NCBI GenBank assembly: GCA_012064415.1
Contig: SSNU01000059.1
Coordinates: 100,340 to 144,544, forward strand
Length of the DNA: 44,205 nt
Direction of reading: 5' to 3'
DNA from: Gyrodactylus bullatarudis
Taxonomy: Eukaryota > Platyhelminthes > Monogenea > Gyrodactylidea > Gyrodactylidae
In this document: one piece after another, positions 17,849 through 29,019 of the stretch
How positions within the stretch are numbered: the stretch's first letter is position 1
How the letters are laid out: the number at the start of each line of letters is the position of its first letter
Position numbers and translations under genes: made by a program
Notes under the pieces: model-generated
Told to the model about the DNA's origin: nothing
Databases searched by the model: none
The model's input: only the letters and a program-made list of their open reading frames with translations

Positions 17849-17990
17849 AAAGCCAGATCTGAAAAACCATTCAAAATTAAAGAAATTTCTCATCCACTGA
17901 AGAAGGTACTTGACTATCTCAGTACTGAAACCTCTGGAAGAGGCTTTGGAAAAAAGTTGGTTATATTCTAATTAAATCTTTTACTAATAT
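17849..17990 (+). repeat. Repeat with hammerhead-like core, PLE-terminal type
   Basis: Shared with 35752-35880: GACTATCTCAGTACTGAAAC, then GAAGAGG...AAA(A)GTTGGTTATA. The piece CCAGATCTGAAAAACCATTC (17854) occurs inverted at 35757-35779. The mix of direct and inverted parts resembles the compound terminal repeats of Penelope-like elements, but no coding part is attached here. Confidence 0.45.
17894..17937 (+). ncRNA. Hammerhead-ribozyme-like motif
   Basis: CCA (stem I), CTGAAGA (17897-17903), a 23-nt stem-loop II (A-GTACT-GA pairing with TCAGTACT, two single-base bulges, loop CTATC), GAAA (17927-17930), CCT, then C34 as the cleavage-site base and TGG (17935-17937) closing on CCA. The stem III half after GAAA (ACCT) is only weakly self-complementary; the related copy at 35843 reads GAAACGTC, with ACGT palindromic. 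Confidence 0.45.
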
Positions 17991-19323
17991 TTATTTGTAG
18001 ATTTTAGATTCCATCATAGAACAAAAAAATTTCCTCATTGTTTGAGATCTAAGAGTCGGATATTTTCGGAAAGTTAATTTCAACAATTTGATTGATTCAA
18101 GATTTGAACTCTCGGTGTAATAATAGTAGAAAATTTGGTGTGATCATGAATAAAATGCTCATATTTTGTACATCACACCATTTTTATGGTTTAGGCCAAG
18201 TTTAGTAGAAAATTATTTTCTAATTAAATTATATTTTTTTTGATCATATTGGAGTGGATGTCCTGAGAAATTCCCTTCTCTCAAGGGTTACGTAACAACC
18301 GAGAGATGATGTGATAAAATGTTGGCCTCAATGCCTTACAACAGAATATTATATTATCTTCGTGTTATTTTGTCATTAAAATATGTACAGTGTACACACA
18401 TTGAGACATTGAGTTATCCAGCTAACTAGCCAGAATTAGTAGTAAGTACAATGTAAATACTCATCTCATCTTTCTCATAGAATAAAAAGAGGACCTCTTG
18501 ACAATAAAATGAGTGTCTCCTTTCTGCATTACTCAATAGGCAAAGTATTGCATTCTACATGATACTGTAATCATAAGATATCCATTGGTTCATTTGAGTT
18601 CCTTTTTACACTTTTTTTTTAAATTCATTGTTGGTCACCCCTACTCCGATTGCGATGATTAATCATCATCAAGTGAATCCATCTCTTCACACTTGTTTCT
18701 TTGAAGGAGCAGCTCATAAATTTCCTATGATGAGGAGACATGATAATTCAACAATGAATGAAATCCAGAAATAAAAACATGATTTACATCGCTTTACATT
18801 ATTATTTATTTGTATTGCATTATAATACAATAACAAATGGGAAAGATTAATATGGAAAAAATGAATGAGGTCATTGTACTATTCTCGATTCTTAGAGATG
18901 GGGTGGAGTGGATGTATGAATTGCTCATAATTTCCGTTGTACAATTAATCACGAATTATAGCTAGCTATAGAAAGATGAACTATAACTTCCATCAACTCA
19001 GTATTGAGATAATTTTGGTGATCTTTCAATCAAATGCAAATCATCTCACGGCTAAGGAATCCCAATTTTTTTGATTTTTCTGTCTGGTTGTGATACCAAG
19101 TGAAAAACCACTTTCCTTCATTGAAATCAAAAACAATTTTCAAATCAGAGTTTGAAAATGCGGAGAAATTACTCAGATTGTTAATTAAATTTTTCTCGAT
19201 TGAGAATTTTCAAATATTAGTTACAGTTAATTACACACGTGATTGCTCACTGAATGAATTTATTTCATGGCAAAATTATATTTATACCTCTTTGCTCCAT
19301 TTAAATCTGTTGATTATAATTAC
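17991..19323. other. Non-coding DNA with one short open stretch
   Basis: No gene can be supported. A stretch near 18628-18771 reads open to TAA with a start-like ATG at 18655 and contains PSLHTCFFEGAAHKFPMMRR. Its base use is less AT-biased than its neighbours, but no splice sites or family were recognised. Part of 19120-19200 resembles a diverged family B arm. Confidence 0.4.
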
Positions 19324-20608
19324 ACAGGGGGTCATGAAAAATTCAAAATTGCGGTAAAAAGTAAAATAAAACTGATTCTGGTGTAAAATTTTGCGCTGAT
19401 CCCGAATCTGTGCTCAGATCTGTAAAATTTACTATAATTTCTGAGATAATTGGAAAAAACGATATTTTCCAAAATTCAAAATTTCCCAAATTTTTAAATT
19501 TAATTTTCGCAAAAACCGTAAATGTTATTGTATTAATTGTTTCGCAATTAGATGAGAAATTAAATTCTGCGTCGATTGATATGACTTTTGTAGGGGTGGA
19601 GTTTTATCGGCTTTCGGAAATTAACGCCAAATAAAGGTAATGTTCGAATTTTTGGGTTTTTTTGTTGAATTTTCACCATGTTTTAGAAAACAAATAGACT
19701 TTCCAAAGAGATTTTTAAAAATTTTAAAAGGCTATCAGGATCAAAATTTTGTGAACTTTTCGAATCTGCCATTGGTTTTTGGCTATCTAATTTAAAAGAG
19801 GAGTAAAAATCGCATTTTTGAAATCTGTTTTTAGACAGAGTTTTTCCGTTTTTACGTTTTAAGCTCCCATTATAAGCAAAGCTTGCTTCAAAATCTAGTA
19901 GAAAAAATTCTTTGCTTTCTGAGATAAACTAACTAAACACTTGTTAAAAACTATTTCTTTAACTTATTTTTATTACAAGAAAAATCACAAAAATACATTT
20001 CTAATTCTAAAGTTTTTTTCATTTGAGGCAATCAAAAACTCACCTAACTTTCCAGGAATTGGCGATAAATTCAAATGACCAAGTTCATCTTCTTTAATAT
20101 TAAAAGACCTTCAAAATGAGGGGCTGGGTGTCTTATAAGACTGTTATTTGCACGATTTATTACTGACTAAAGTTCATCCTTTCTCATGCACAAGGTACTA
20201 ATCAACATTGACGAATAGAAATGACTCACATGATCAATTCTATGTTTTCTGTGATTGGTTTATTATAATACCCATGCCATATAATTTTCATTCGTGCATA
20301 TTTTCTCCACGTCAGTATGATTCATCCTCGTGAATTCGTTTGCTTAAATGACATTTCACGATTTTGCAATGTCTGTGGATATTACTTTATTACTGGATAT
20401 ATGTACAGAATTGACAATGCTCTCAAAGAGAAATTGATCCAATACTTTAATGTTAATATTGGGAAATATCGTTTTTTTCCAATTATCTCAGAAATTATAG
20501 TAAATTTTACAGATCTGAGCACAGATTCGGGATCAGCGCAAAATTTTACACCAGAATCAGTTTTATTTTACTTTTTACCGCAATTTTGAATTTTTCATGA
20601 CCCCCTGT
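19324..20608. mobile_element. Non-autonomous inverted-repeat element (CACAGGGGG ends)
   Basis: The left arm starts CACAGGGGGTCATGAAAAAT and runs to about 19470. The right arm (about 20462-20608) is its near-perfect reverse complement, ending ATTTTTCATGACCCCCTGTG. Both arms contain GCGCTGATCCCGAATCTG or its complement. Short open frames in and beside the arms (19100-19634, 20317-20589) partly mirror one another and show no motif, so I do not call them genes. A target duplication is not clear. Confidence 0.65.
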
Positions 20609-21910
20609 GAAATTATTCTGACATAAAAGAAGAGAACTCAAAACTGTCCTGTTATTACTATTAGATTCTCAAGTTTTAGGACAGAGAAAAAAATGAGTTT
20701 AGAACATTTCATACTTTATTATCTTTTAATTCACATTATGAGCTAATAATTTGTTAAAATCCAAATATAATCCGGAAAAAATTTTGAAAAATTCGAAAAT
20801 TTGCACAATAAATCAAATTCGAGTAACTCGTCTGATCATTATCAGCTTTTAATTGATTTAATAATTCAAAATTATTTAAAACTCCATCAAAATTGGAAAT
20901 TTTGTCAGTTTTTGTATTTTAACAATTAATTTCTTTATGGAACTCAGTAGAAAAAAATTTAGTCCTGAGTATTTAGTAAGAAAAAATATTGTATTCGGTC
21001 GAAAAATAGTAGACTTTTGCGTGACATAAGGGTATCTCCTTAAATATCAACCATCATTTTTGTTTTCCCCGTCTAATAATGATCATAATGTTTGATTCCT
21101 CTCACATCTTGAAATCAACAAAAATTTTCGAATTGTGTGTTATTTAATGCTATTTCCTTGTTTTTTTTTAATTCCTAAATTTATCGAGAATAGCTTTCGA
21201 TTGATTTTAGAGTTCATTATTTTAGCTCTGATTGGATTACCACAAAATAGGAAAGTTACCCAAGTAATTAATGTTAAAGTGGTATTATTTTTCCTTGTAT
21301 AGAAATCTAATCAGAGTTTATAAGAGTGACAAGAAAACTCTTTTTTTGTTTGTTGTCCACACAGGGTATTTTCGTATTGTTATGTTTTTTCACAAACAGG
21401 ATATTTTCTGTTTCATTTAGTCCTTTTTCCTATTGCTAAACAATGAAATGTCGCTACGTAAGAGAGATTTTCATCCATCTTTAGGGAAAACAAAAATATC
21501 TTAATAATTAACACGTGAAAAAACTAATACATTTTTGTTTTTATTTGGAAATCAATGCACATTCTCTTTACTTTTATAATGAGTTAACAATGTAAGAAAA
21601 TATGATAAAAACTATACACTAGGGTAATGCAAAATTTTATTTTTCCCGAACAGTGCTCAATGCCTAGAACAAAAATTGATGTTTTAACCGAGAAAAACAC
21701 ATTTTTAGCAATCAAAATGAAATTTTTTCATTCTATACAAAAATCCCATTTTCCTTAAAATCACAAAAATTAAGCAATGAAATAAGGTCTCTGCGGACCC
21801 CATTTTTATTATCAAAATTTAAAGTTTTTGACAAAATTAAAAATATTAACTTTTTCTTTAATATGATTTCTTATAACCTCTGTGGTCAAATCTGAATTCA
21901 TCGTCTCATT
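20609..21910. other. AT-rich DNA with arm-like fragments
   Basis: No gene. 20735-20830 resembles a reversed family A piece (ATGAGCTAATAATTTGTT, AATCCGGAAAAAATTTTGAA). 21100-21170 resembles family B (CTCTCACATCTTGAAATCAA). A GGTCTCTGCGGACCCC motif at 21786 resembles the palindromes at the piggyBac ends. Confidence 0.4.
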
Positions 21911-22090
21911 TTGATTCGAAATATCAGTACCGAATTGCCTTAATCCTTGAAAATCGATTGAAATTTTGAGCTCAAAGGTTAAAAATGTGAGAAATTAGGG
22001 CATTCTCGTAATTCCTAGAATAGCTTAATTTTGGTCAGATTCAATTATTTTCAGAAATTCTTCTATGTCAACAATTCGACTAGCTTTATC
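21911..22090 (+). repeat. Foldback family A arm
   Basis: GATTCGAAATATCAGTACCG, then AATCGATTGAAATTTTGAGC, TAGCTTAATTTTGGTCAGAT and the terminus GTCAACAATTCGACTAGC plus TTTA. It closely follows the copy at 24888-25156. Confidence 0.6.
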
Positions 22091-22125
22091 ACTCTATTGG
22101 AATAGAAGTAAAAGATGTATTAAAA

Positions 22126-22158
22126 CCAAATACGCATTTCTTAAAGGATCATCAGTGG
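22126..22158 (-). ncRNA. Hammerhead-ribozyme-like motif in PLE terminus
   Basis: Minus strand: CCA, CTGATGA (22155-22149), an 8-nt spacer, GAAA (22140-22137), ATGCGTAT as a two-pair stem III, T, then TGG closing on CCA. Cleavage would follow the T. The core is intact but the spacer TCCTTTAA does not form a clear stem II, as at 11355-11362. Confidence 0.45.
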
Positions 22159-22379
22159 TATCACTTTAAAAATGATAAGAGTTAAATAATTGAATGAAAA
22201 TAATAAGGATAAATGCAAGCTTAAAGAACACCAAAACTCTCCAATAAATACCAACAGTGGAGAGAAAAGTGAAAAAGCTCACATAGGCCAAGGTAGTTGA
22301 AGATTATACGAATAGTTTTTCTGAACACATAGATTAGGTTTGTATTGATTGATAAAGAATTTCACCTTTACCCATATAT

Positions 22380-22631
22380 CTATGCTGTCATCCCCAGGGT
22401 TTTTGAATAAAACGGAAAAATTTGAAATTGAAGCTGCGTGGTTTTCCTGCTCGAGATATCCTTATGTAGATGATCATTGGATCTTGTACACAATTTCCTT
22501 ATAGTTCTTTCTATGTACGAAGCTCCACAATCACACTGAAATTGATAAACTGATAGAGTCTTCTCTTCAGGCTTGAGTAAATCCTCATGAATCAAACTGA
22601 ACAATCTCTGCGTTTTAAATACAATTTTCAA
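22380..22631 (-). pseudogene. PLE GIY-YIG endonuclease fragment
   Basis: An 83-codon frame: LFSLIHEDLLKPEEKTL, then the Cys-containing QFQCDCGASYIERTIRKLCT and NDHLHKD, matching the Penelope GIY-YIG endonuclease segment, which nicks target DNA for insertion. The first part is nearly the same as the linker after the RT in the 9.3-kb copy. The usual YIG is YIE here, and the C-terminal part is shortened. No RT is attached, so it is a truncated copy. Confidence 0.7.
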
Positions 22632-22760
22632 TAGTATATATTATTATAATTTTGATCGATGAGATTATTGAGTCTTCTTCTACTTTGGAGTTCATCCTTT
22701 AAGAAATGATTATTTGGTGTTAATATATCTTTTACTTCTATTCTAATATGATTTTAAGTG

Positions 22761-23307
22761 GACATATTTGAGAATTTACGTGAATTATTTATCAGAAAAC
22801 TCTAATTATATTCAGACAATTGTTAAACTTTAACCTACAGTTTTCTTTTATGATATATTCTTGAAAGAGAACTCAAAAGAATCTCTGGATGAAAAGGATG
22901 TAACCTTTTATTGTTGCAAACAAAACAGAATTTGATACATGGAAACTACTCGAATAATAAAAACCTCGCCGTCAAAATAAACGAATAATATGTATCATCG
23001 AAAAGAGTAAAAAATTATTAGAGAACAGAGAAGAAAGAATTCCCCACTCTTTCAGATCTGTTGCTGTATTGATAATGATAAATTTAAATCAGTCATTTAA
23101 TATTTTTCTGTCTGCCATCAATGTATAGATGTGTGTCTGGTCAAAATCATTGGAATGATTGCTGGAAGGAAATTGAGAAAGAGTTTAATATTCATCAAAG
23201 TTACATATTGTAACGACGAAAATTCAAGAGTAATTTTTCTTAATATTTTTGCTCTATATCAAAAATTCAAATTGAACTTCCAGATAATGATTTGGAGATT
23301 AATCTTG
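22761..23307. other. AT-rich non-coding DNA
   Basis: No supported gene or element. A 90-codon open stretch at 23131-23403 runs into a family A-like arm and has no motif. Confidence 0.4.
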
Positions 23308-23415
23308 GTGATCGGTGGAAATTTAAACTTTTACGCTGAAAAGAGAGAATTTGGCACATTTTCGAAAATCAAAAATGGCCAAGTTTTGGGCAGATATTTT
23401 TAAAATCATGAGCTT
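23308..23415 (+). repeat. Diverged foldback family A fragment
   Basis: GAATTTGGCACATTTTCGAA, then AATCAAAAATGGCCAAGTTT and ATGAGCT follow the A order (GGTGCATTTTCGA, AACGGCCTAATTTTGG, TTAGCTCATT). Heavily diverged. Confidence 0.35.
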
Positions 23416-24885
23416 ATACAGTATTATCTTTATTATTAAAAAATAAAAATTGATTTTGTGAGCCTATGGACGTCCGACCAATTTCAATGAAATTTAAACC
23501 AGTTATAGATTACCCCACGGACCATGTTCTTAGCGAAAATATTTCTAGATTTGGTCTTAGATGAGCCTTAATCTCGATCAGAACCAAAAAAGTGGCTGAC
23601 CAATCAGATGGCTTCATTTTTAACACGTAAGCTAGCTTCTTATTGGTCCAATCTAAGCTTCAATTTCTTGGTCTTCATACTAAAACAGAAGCTTTTTCGA
23701 ATTTTAAGAAACACTGCGTAGCGGGTTCGGATCAGTTAGTTATTATCAGACTTGGACGAAATTTAAAAAAATTACTGAATTTGCTTATCGATATCATAGA
23801 TATCTTCAGGTATTTTAATGTTATCCCCACCAAATTTCGCTTTTTTTTGTTTTTTTGTTAGAAGGAGCCTTATATTTAAATATAAAAAAAAATAAATTTA
23901 AGGTAATCTGATCAATAGAATGATATAAATCTGGATCTTGTAGTTTTTTTTCAAATGTTATAAATGCTTCAAAATATTTTTTATGCTTTTTGAATTGTGA
24001 TAAATAAAATTGTGAAAATTTCAAATTAAAAACGTTTTTGGACCTATCAAAATTGTAATATTCGTGAAAAATCTCGTTCTAACAATAGAAAAAACAATTT
24101 TAATCAGGATTTAAATCATTTTTGCAACTTTTTCTTAAAAAATAATGTTATTCATTATTCTGAAAATAAAACATTAAAAAACGTTTTAAATTTGGGATCC
24201 CAAAATTATTTCTGTTCCTCATTATTCTTAGAAAAATACTGAGATTTATGTAAATATTCATGTCAACTACCAATATAACAAAACTCTCCATGGCAAAAGT
24301 TTCGCATGAAAGTTCCTAAGAGTTGCATAAATGGCAAACTATCGAAGCATCTCAAAAATTTATTTATTCTCCTCGCAGTGTTGGTAAAAGAGAAAAGGAG
24401 AATAAACGAAGAAGAGCTTATGATATCAGACTCATCTTACTTTCTCTCTCTCTCTCTGTATGCATAATACACATTGTATATTCCATCTGGAAAATAATTT
24501 TCCCATCTTTTTCTGTTTCTAATCTCAATTGCTGCTTGTATTTGGTTTCTTCCCAGATATAAATTTTCTTTCACGTTAAGTTAATTTTACATAATCTCAT
24601 GGTTGAATAATTTTATACGAGATATAAATTGTCAGGGGGTAAAATATCTTTTTGAAAAATTTTGGAAATTCATTATTTTCATCTCGGTTTGCATCAGTCA
24701 GTCTGGAAATACTTTACTTTACACAGATGAAAAACACCCCTTTTTAACCGACCGTCAAAATTTTCAGGGATATCACTGAGATTGGAAACTTTTTGTGGTT
24801 CCAGAATACGATGTAATGAATTGAATTAGTTCTTGGGGAAAAAAACCTGTATGGGAAAATTTGAATTCTTCACCTAATCTTGATA
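23416..24885. other. AT-rich non-coding DNA with a CT microsatellite
   Basis: No gene supported. A CT run (TTTCTCTCTCTCTCTCTGTA, about 24441-24460) lies in a 79-codon open stretch (24323-24562) with hydrophobic low-complexity translation, probably chance. Confidence 0.4.
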
Positions 24886-24887
24886 CG

Positions 24888-25156
24888 AAATATCAGTATC
24901 AGATTGATTTAAATCTTCGAAATCGATAAAAATTCTGAGCTCAAAGATTGAAGATGTAGAAAAATGGGAAATTTTTGAAATTCGTAAAAGGGCTGAATTT
25001 TGGCTAGGTTCAATATTTTTCAGAAATTCTTCTAATTCACCAACTCATGGACTCATTCCATCACATAATTCAATAAATAAATTTTCTCCTGATTTTTCGG
25101 TGAAAAATATTTAGTTTTTTTTCAATTCTCATCTTCCTGTCGACTAGCTTTATATA
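24888..25156 (+). repeat. Foldback family A arm, back-to-back with B
   Basis: Starts GATACGAAATATCAGTATCA, contains CTTCGAAATCGATAAAAATT and GGGCTGAATTTTGGCTAGGT, and ends TCGACTAGCTTTATA. The end joins the beginning of a family B arm, making a palindromic junction (CTAGCTTTATA-TACTAAAGCTAG). Confidence 0.65.
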
Positions 25157-25640
25157 CTAAAGCTAGTTAATATGAAGATGGGAATTTATGGCTTTTACAT
25201 AAATTCTCAATTTTTTCATCAAGAAATCGAATATAATCAAGATTTTTTGGAATCTAGATCATGAGGCCCTCTTTCACGATACGGAGAAACAAAATTTGAA
25301 AAAATCAATTTTTTAGGAAAATACGGCAAATTGGAAATCTTGAAGTAGTGCCAAATTCCCATGTTTATGAACTTTGAGTTGAAAATTTTTGTTGATTTCA
25401 ATGTGAGAGAGTGATCAAAAGTTGATTTTTAGGATCACAATAAGACAAAAAACCGATGATCATAATAAAAATTTAGATAAATTCGTCATTTTTCAGGGAT
25501 CTTGAAATATCAAATTTCATCGACTTTCAAGTAGGGAAAATTCAAAATTTGATTTTGACACGATTATGGGGTGATTCTCAAAACCATATTCAGCATATTT
25601 GATTTCTTGACTTATTGTGATCATAAAAATCAACTTTACA
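25157..25640 (-). repeat. Foldback family B arm plus inner region
   Basis: It begins CTAAAGCTAGTTAATATGAA with the same order as 7891-8205, then continues inward to GACACGATTATGGGGTGATT and TGATTTCTTGACTTATTGTG. This is the longest B copy with inner sequence; the opposite terminus is not seen. Confidence 0.6.
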
Positions 25641-26715
25641 AACCTGATTCACAATATGTTCATTCTCATAACCAGAAGAAATGAAATCATTTCGTTAGAT
25701 TTAGTTTAACTTCATTCTTTTGCTTTCTGCTGTCATAGTGAAAATTGAAAAGTGTTAGATTCAGCTTTCTCCCACTTATTTTGGTCCCAATTATCTGGAC
25801 TTCTCTGTATTTACAGTTTCAAGAAAATAAAAGGATTTGGCTTAATTTAATAGTTATTCACTTTTCTGATCAAGTAAAAATAAACTCATTATTCACTCGT
25901 CTTCAAAATCCTCTAAGAAATGAATATTTCTACTAATTCAGATAAAAATAAACTCTTAAAGTTTATTAGTGTATTTTTAAATCTAAACAGTGTATGTAAT
26001 AAAAGTTATAAAATTAATTTTTATTTCCTATTTGCGAGATACGCAAGCGATCTGATTGAATTGTAAAATTGATTTTATAGTGTTTACTTAATTAATGCAG
26101 CGCTAAAGAATGCAGTAAATTAACCCTTTTGTATAACAAAGTTCGAAAAGAATGTGAGATCTTATTCCTTGAAGATTAGTTAAATTCTGATGACGATTCG
26201 TCTAAACTGGCCTAACGTTATTTACTTTAAAACAGATTTTTCTATCTGTATTTCTATTGTAGCCAGGTTACAAATTGTTTTATTTTTCTCATTAAGCTTC
26301 TGACTGAGGCTAGAACTTGCTGGCTAGAAGCCATACATAGGCGAATAAAGCTTTATCTTCGTCGGTTCTCTTCGAATCAAATAACGTCAATAAAAATTTG
26401 AGTTTGATAAATAGCAATTATCCACCAATGAGATTTGAGTTTTTTCATAATTTTCTAAGCTTCATTCAAAATATTTTTAAAGAAATCAGGCAACTTATGT
26501 CCTCCAACGAGAATTCTTTCTCTAATAGACATAATTAAGCTTGTAAATCTAAGCTTCCACGATAGTATGGGCAAAAAAATGATCTAAAGAAATTGATTTA
26601 TCTTGCAAATCGAATTTGGAATTTTTCTAATAGATTTTAAATTACTCAGGCATAACACTTTCTTTACGCATTGATGAATGATTTTCCATGTTGTATATTT
26701 TTCTTATTGAGAAAA
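25641..26715. other. AT-rich non-coding DNA left of piggyBac
   Basis: No gene supported. A somewhat less AT-rich part near 26290-26370 (GCTAGAACTTGCTGGCTAGA) has no recognisable frame. Confidence 0.4.
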
Positions 26716-26760
26716 TTAACCCTAGCACGACATTAAATAAAAATTACAAGTATGACATTT

Positions 26761-26777
26761 GGGGTCTAAATGACCCC
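26761..26777. repeat. Subterminal palindrome GGGGTC-N5-GACCCC (left)
   Basis: GGGGTCTAAATGACCCC, 41 bp inside the left end. It matches the two copies near the right end in half-site and spacer length, so it is probably a transposase-binding or structural site. Confidence 0.7.
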
Positions 26778-26835
26778 AGTAGAATAAGTTCTCAAAATAA
26801 TGAAGTCGGATCAGTATTTTTCAATTAAATATTTT

Positions 26836-28446
26836 TTATTTATAATTTATAGGTTCACAAGAGTTACAAATTAGGTTTGCGTGATTCTGGCATATTAAAT
26901 TATCACACTTGTGACATTTTAGCTTAGTTTTACGATCATTTTGCCTTGGACAAATACTGCATCTTCCTCTAGATTTTTCAGTGCTTTGAGTCAGCCTCCT
27001 TCTTTTTGGATCTGGATTCGGGTTTTCCTCTTCAATTCCCATGAGTTTTATGGATAATTTCTTCAGAAAATCCCTGCGGGAATACTTCTTAGTTCTTAGA
27101 GTTTCTGGCCACTTTGTGCTGTAAAGAACATAAGCATTGTAGGCAGCTATGTCCAATATGTTCCAGAAAACAGATAAAGGCCATCTTCTGGTTGCTCTAC
27201 GACATGAATAATTCCCAACCAGTAAATCAAGAGTATCCACACCACCTTTATTATGATTATAATACTGTATAATTTCGGGTTTGGCACCAGTATCATCAGG
27301 ATTTGTATGAAGTGTGGAGAGTAGTACAACAGGTTTGTTTTTCTGCTGTCCGAATCGCATCAAAACTACGTCTTTCCTATACAAGTATTCAATCTTCATT
27401 TGATCAATGGATTTTTGTGGAAGAAATGAACGATTCTTTCTACAAGTGCCAACTAAGGCAGTTCGGTTTCGTTTCAAATACATCGCAAGATCATACGTGG
27501 TAAAGAAGTTATCGCATGTAACAGTTCTTCCGTGATTTAAAAACGGATGGATCAGTTGCTTGACAACTCTAGCTCCTTGACCTATTTCTGCAGTATTATT
27601 TTCTTTACCAATATAGATTTCTGCATTACATAGATAGGAGGTCTTGGAATCACAAGCCGCCCAAACTTTGATACCGTACTTGCCAGGCTTTGACGGCATA
27701 TAAATTTTAAAAAGACATCGTCCTCTGAAACTTATTAGTTGCTCATCAATGGTTATTTCTTAAGAAGGTACATAAGATGACTGACAATTTTGGATAAAAC
27801 TTTGAAAAAATCCGCGAATTGGAGCCAATTTATCTCTTTGCTGAACATCTTCTCACATAATTTTATTGTCAAATCTTATAAACTGCTTGACAACTTTCCA
27901 TCGTGAGAATGACATTGATTTATTTACAATAGATGTACCGTTTGCATTTTCCCACAACTCTTCAAGATCCATATTTTTCTGTTTGGTAACTCCAAAGTAT
28001 AAAGATATTCTAATCCATTTCTTAATTTCTGCTGATGTAATCGGGCTTAAATTTGATTTTTTGTGCTTCATATAGATATTAGAGTTTTTGACGATATTTT
28101 CTATCATTGATTTGTCAATAAGAAAATCAAAGAATTCTTCATGTTCAATCAGATTCTTGGAAGTACGTGATAATCCAGGTAAAAAATCCAGAATATTTTG
28201 AGCAGGCGTCTGAGTTTGGGCAGGTTTATGAGCAGTGTATTGAATAGACCCGCATTTCGAAGACAAAATAGTCAAATCAGCATCATCAGGTTGTATTTCG
28301 TTATCAGCAAAACTGTTTTCATCCGAAATATCACTTAGAATTTCATCAAATTTATCCTCAGAAGAATTGGAATCATCAGTCAGATGTTCGAATAAATCCT
28401 CTTGAATTGCGAGACAAAGAGGAATACTTCTATCTGTGTTGACCAT
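26836..28446 (-). pseudogene. piggyBac transposase with two stop codons
   Basis: Reading starts at the ATG at 28446 and stays in one frame, with stops at 27853-27855 (TGA) and near 27760 (TAA), so the product is interrupted. The enzyme class cuts and pastes DNA at TTAA through a DDE-type core. The upstream part (28446-27853) has an acidic N-terminus and SKNLIEHEEFFDFLID. Between the stops the same frame reads QRDKLAPIRGFF and, after the second, ITIDEQLISFRGRC with the first catalytic Asp. Further on: VTCDNFFTTYDLA (second Asp) and NKGGVDTLDLLVGNY (third Asp). The C-terminus has a Cys/His-rich domain (CSICPRQ, CHKCDNLICQNH, CNSC), typical of piggyBac. Length without the stops is near the family norm. 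A basic PKRRRL stretch before the Cys domain could be a nuclear signal. Confidence 0.93.
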
Positions 28447-28532
28447 GAAAAACAGAATGAATTTTTAGATAGAAAATTGTTTTTATATTCCAATAAGTTA
28501 TACAAGCCTTATATAAGCAGACTTACCAACTT

Positions 28533-28549
28533 GGGGTCTAGGAGACCCC
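28533..28549. repeat. Subterminal palindrome GGGGTC-N5-GACCCC (right inner)
   Basis: GGGGTCTAGGAGACCCC lies about 85 bp upstream of the transposase ATG, between the gene and the right end. Its position also suits a role in the transposase promoter. Confidence 0.65.
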
Positions 28550-28719
28550 ATATGTCTTATAAGTAACAAATGATTTCATAATATCCTAGTCAACTAGGGA
28601 AAAAAAGAAACCTAAGATAAACTATGAATAAGCCTTTTTATTAGTTGCTTAGGGATGTCCTAGAAGACCAGCCTAAAAAAATAATTTTTATATAAGTTAT
28701 CTTTAGTGGACGTTCATTT

Positions 28720-28736
28720 GGGGTCTCTCAGACCCC
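28720..28736. repeat. Subterminal palindrome GGGGTC-N5-GACCCC (right end)
   Basis: GGGGTCTCTCAGACCCC, 16 bp inside the right terminus. Same half-sites and 5-base spacer as the other two. Confidence 0.7.
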
Positions 28737-28756
28737 AGATTTCGTGCAAGGGTTAA

Positions 28757-29019
28757 ATTTATATTTTATTTTAGCAATCTCACCCTTATTTAGAATAGAG
28801 TACATCAAAATGTGTCTTTCTGAAAGATTCGTTCATAAAACGTATGCCCTCAAATACTAGACTTGGACGAAATATTCCAAAATTTTTAAATTGAATTCAC
28901 ATTATTTGTTCCTGAAAAGCGAAATCCTATTTAAATTGTTTTTTCAATTGTTAGCGGTTGTATCGTAAAGTTATGAGTCAAATTCCTTCTCTAAAAGTGG
29001 TAATTAATTTATTTAAAGT
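28757..29019. other. AT-rich non-coding DNA right of piggyBac
   Basis: No gene or defined repeat seen. ACTTGGACGAAAT also occurs near 23748. Confidence 0.35.

Larger units (their letters stand above)
22097..22760 (-). mobile_element. Penelope-like element fragment with endonuclease part
   Basis: The minus strand carries the GIY-YIG-type frame (22380-22631) and then a 3' region with CTCACATAGG..., AAAACTCTCCAATAAATA (plus-strand view) and a hammerhead-like core at 22126-22158. The block at 22097-22147 is repeated in inverted orientation at 22709-22760 (TTTAAGAAATG...TATTTGG and AGAAGTAAAAGAT). Such oppositely oriented terminal pieces are typical of PLE insertions. Confidence 0.65.
26720..28752 (-). 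mobile_element. piggyBac transposon, inactive, with TTAA flanks
   Basis: TTAA lies directly outside both ends (26716-26719, 28753-28756), the hallmark target duplication of piggyBac. The termini are CCCTAGCACGA on the left and TCGTGCAAGGG on the right, an inverted pair with one mismatch. The single transposase frame on the minus strand is broken (listed separately). Three copies of GGGGTC-N5-GACCCC lie near the ends: 26761-26777, 28533-28549 and 28720-28736. Confidence 0.93.

Noticed and set aside
24323..24562. 79-codon frame with a hydrophobic stretch as a membrane protein
   Set aside because: The hydrophobic part comes from a CT microsatellite and surrounding AT-rich DNA; no start context, splice sites or relatives are visible.
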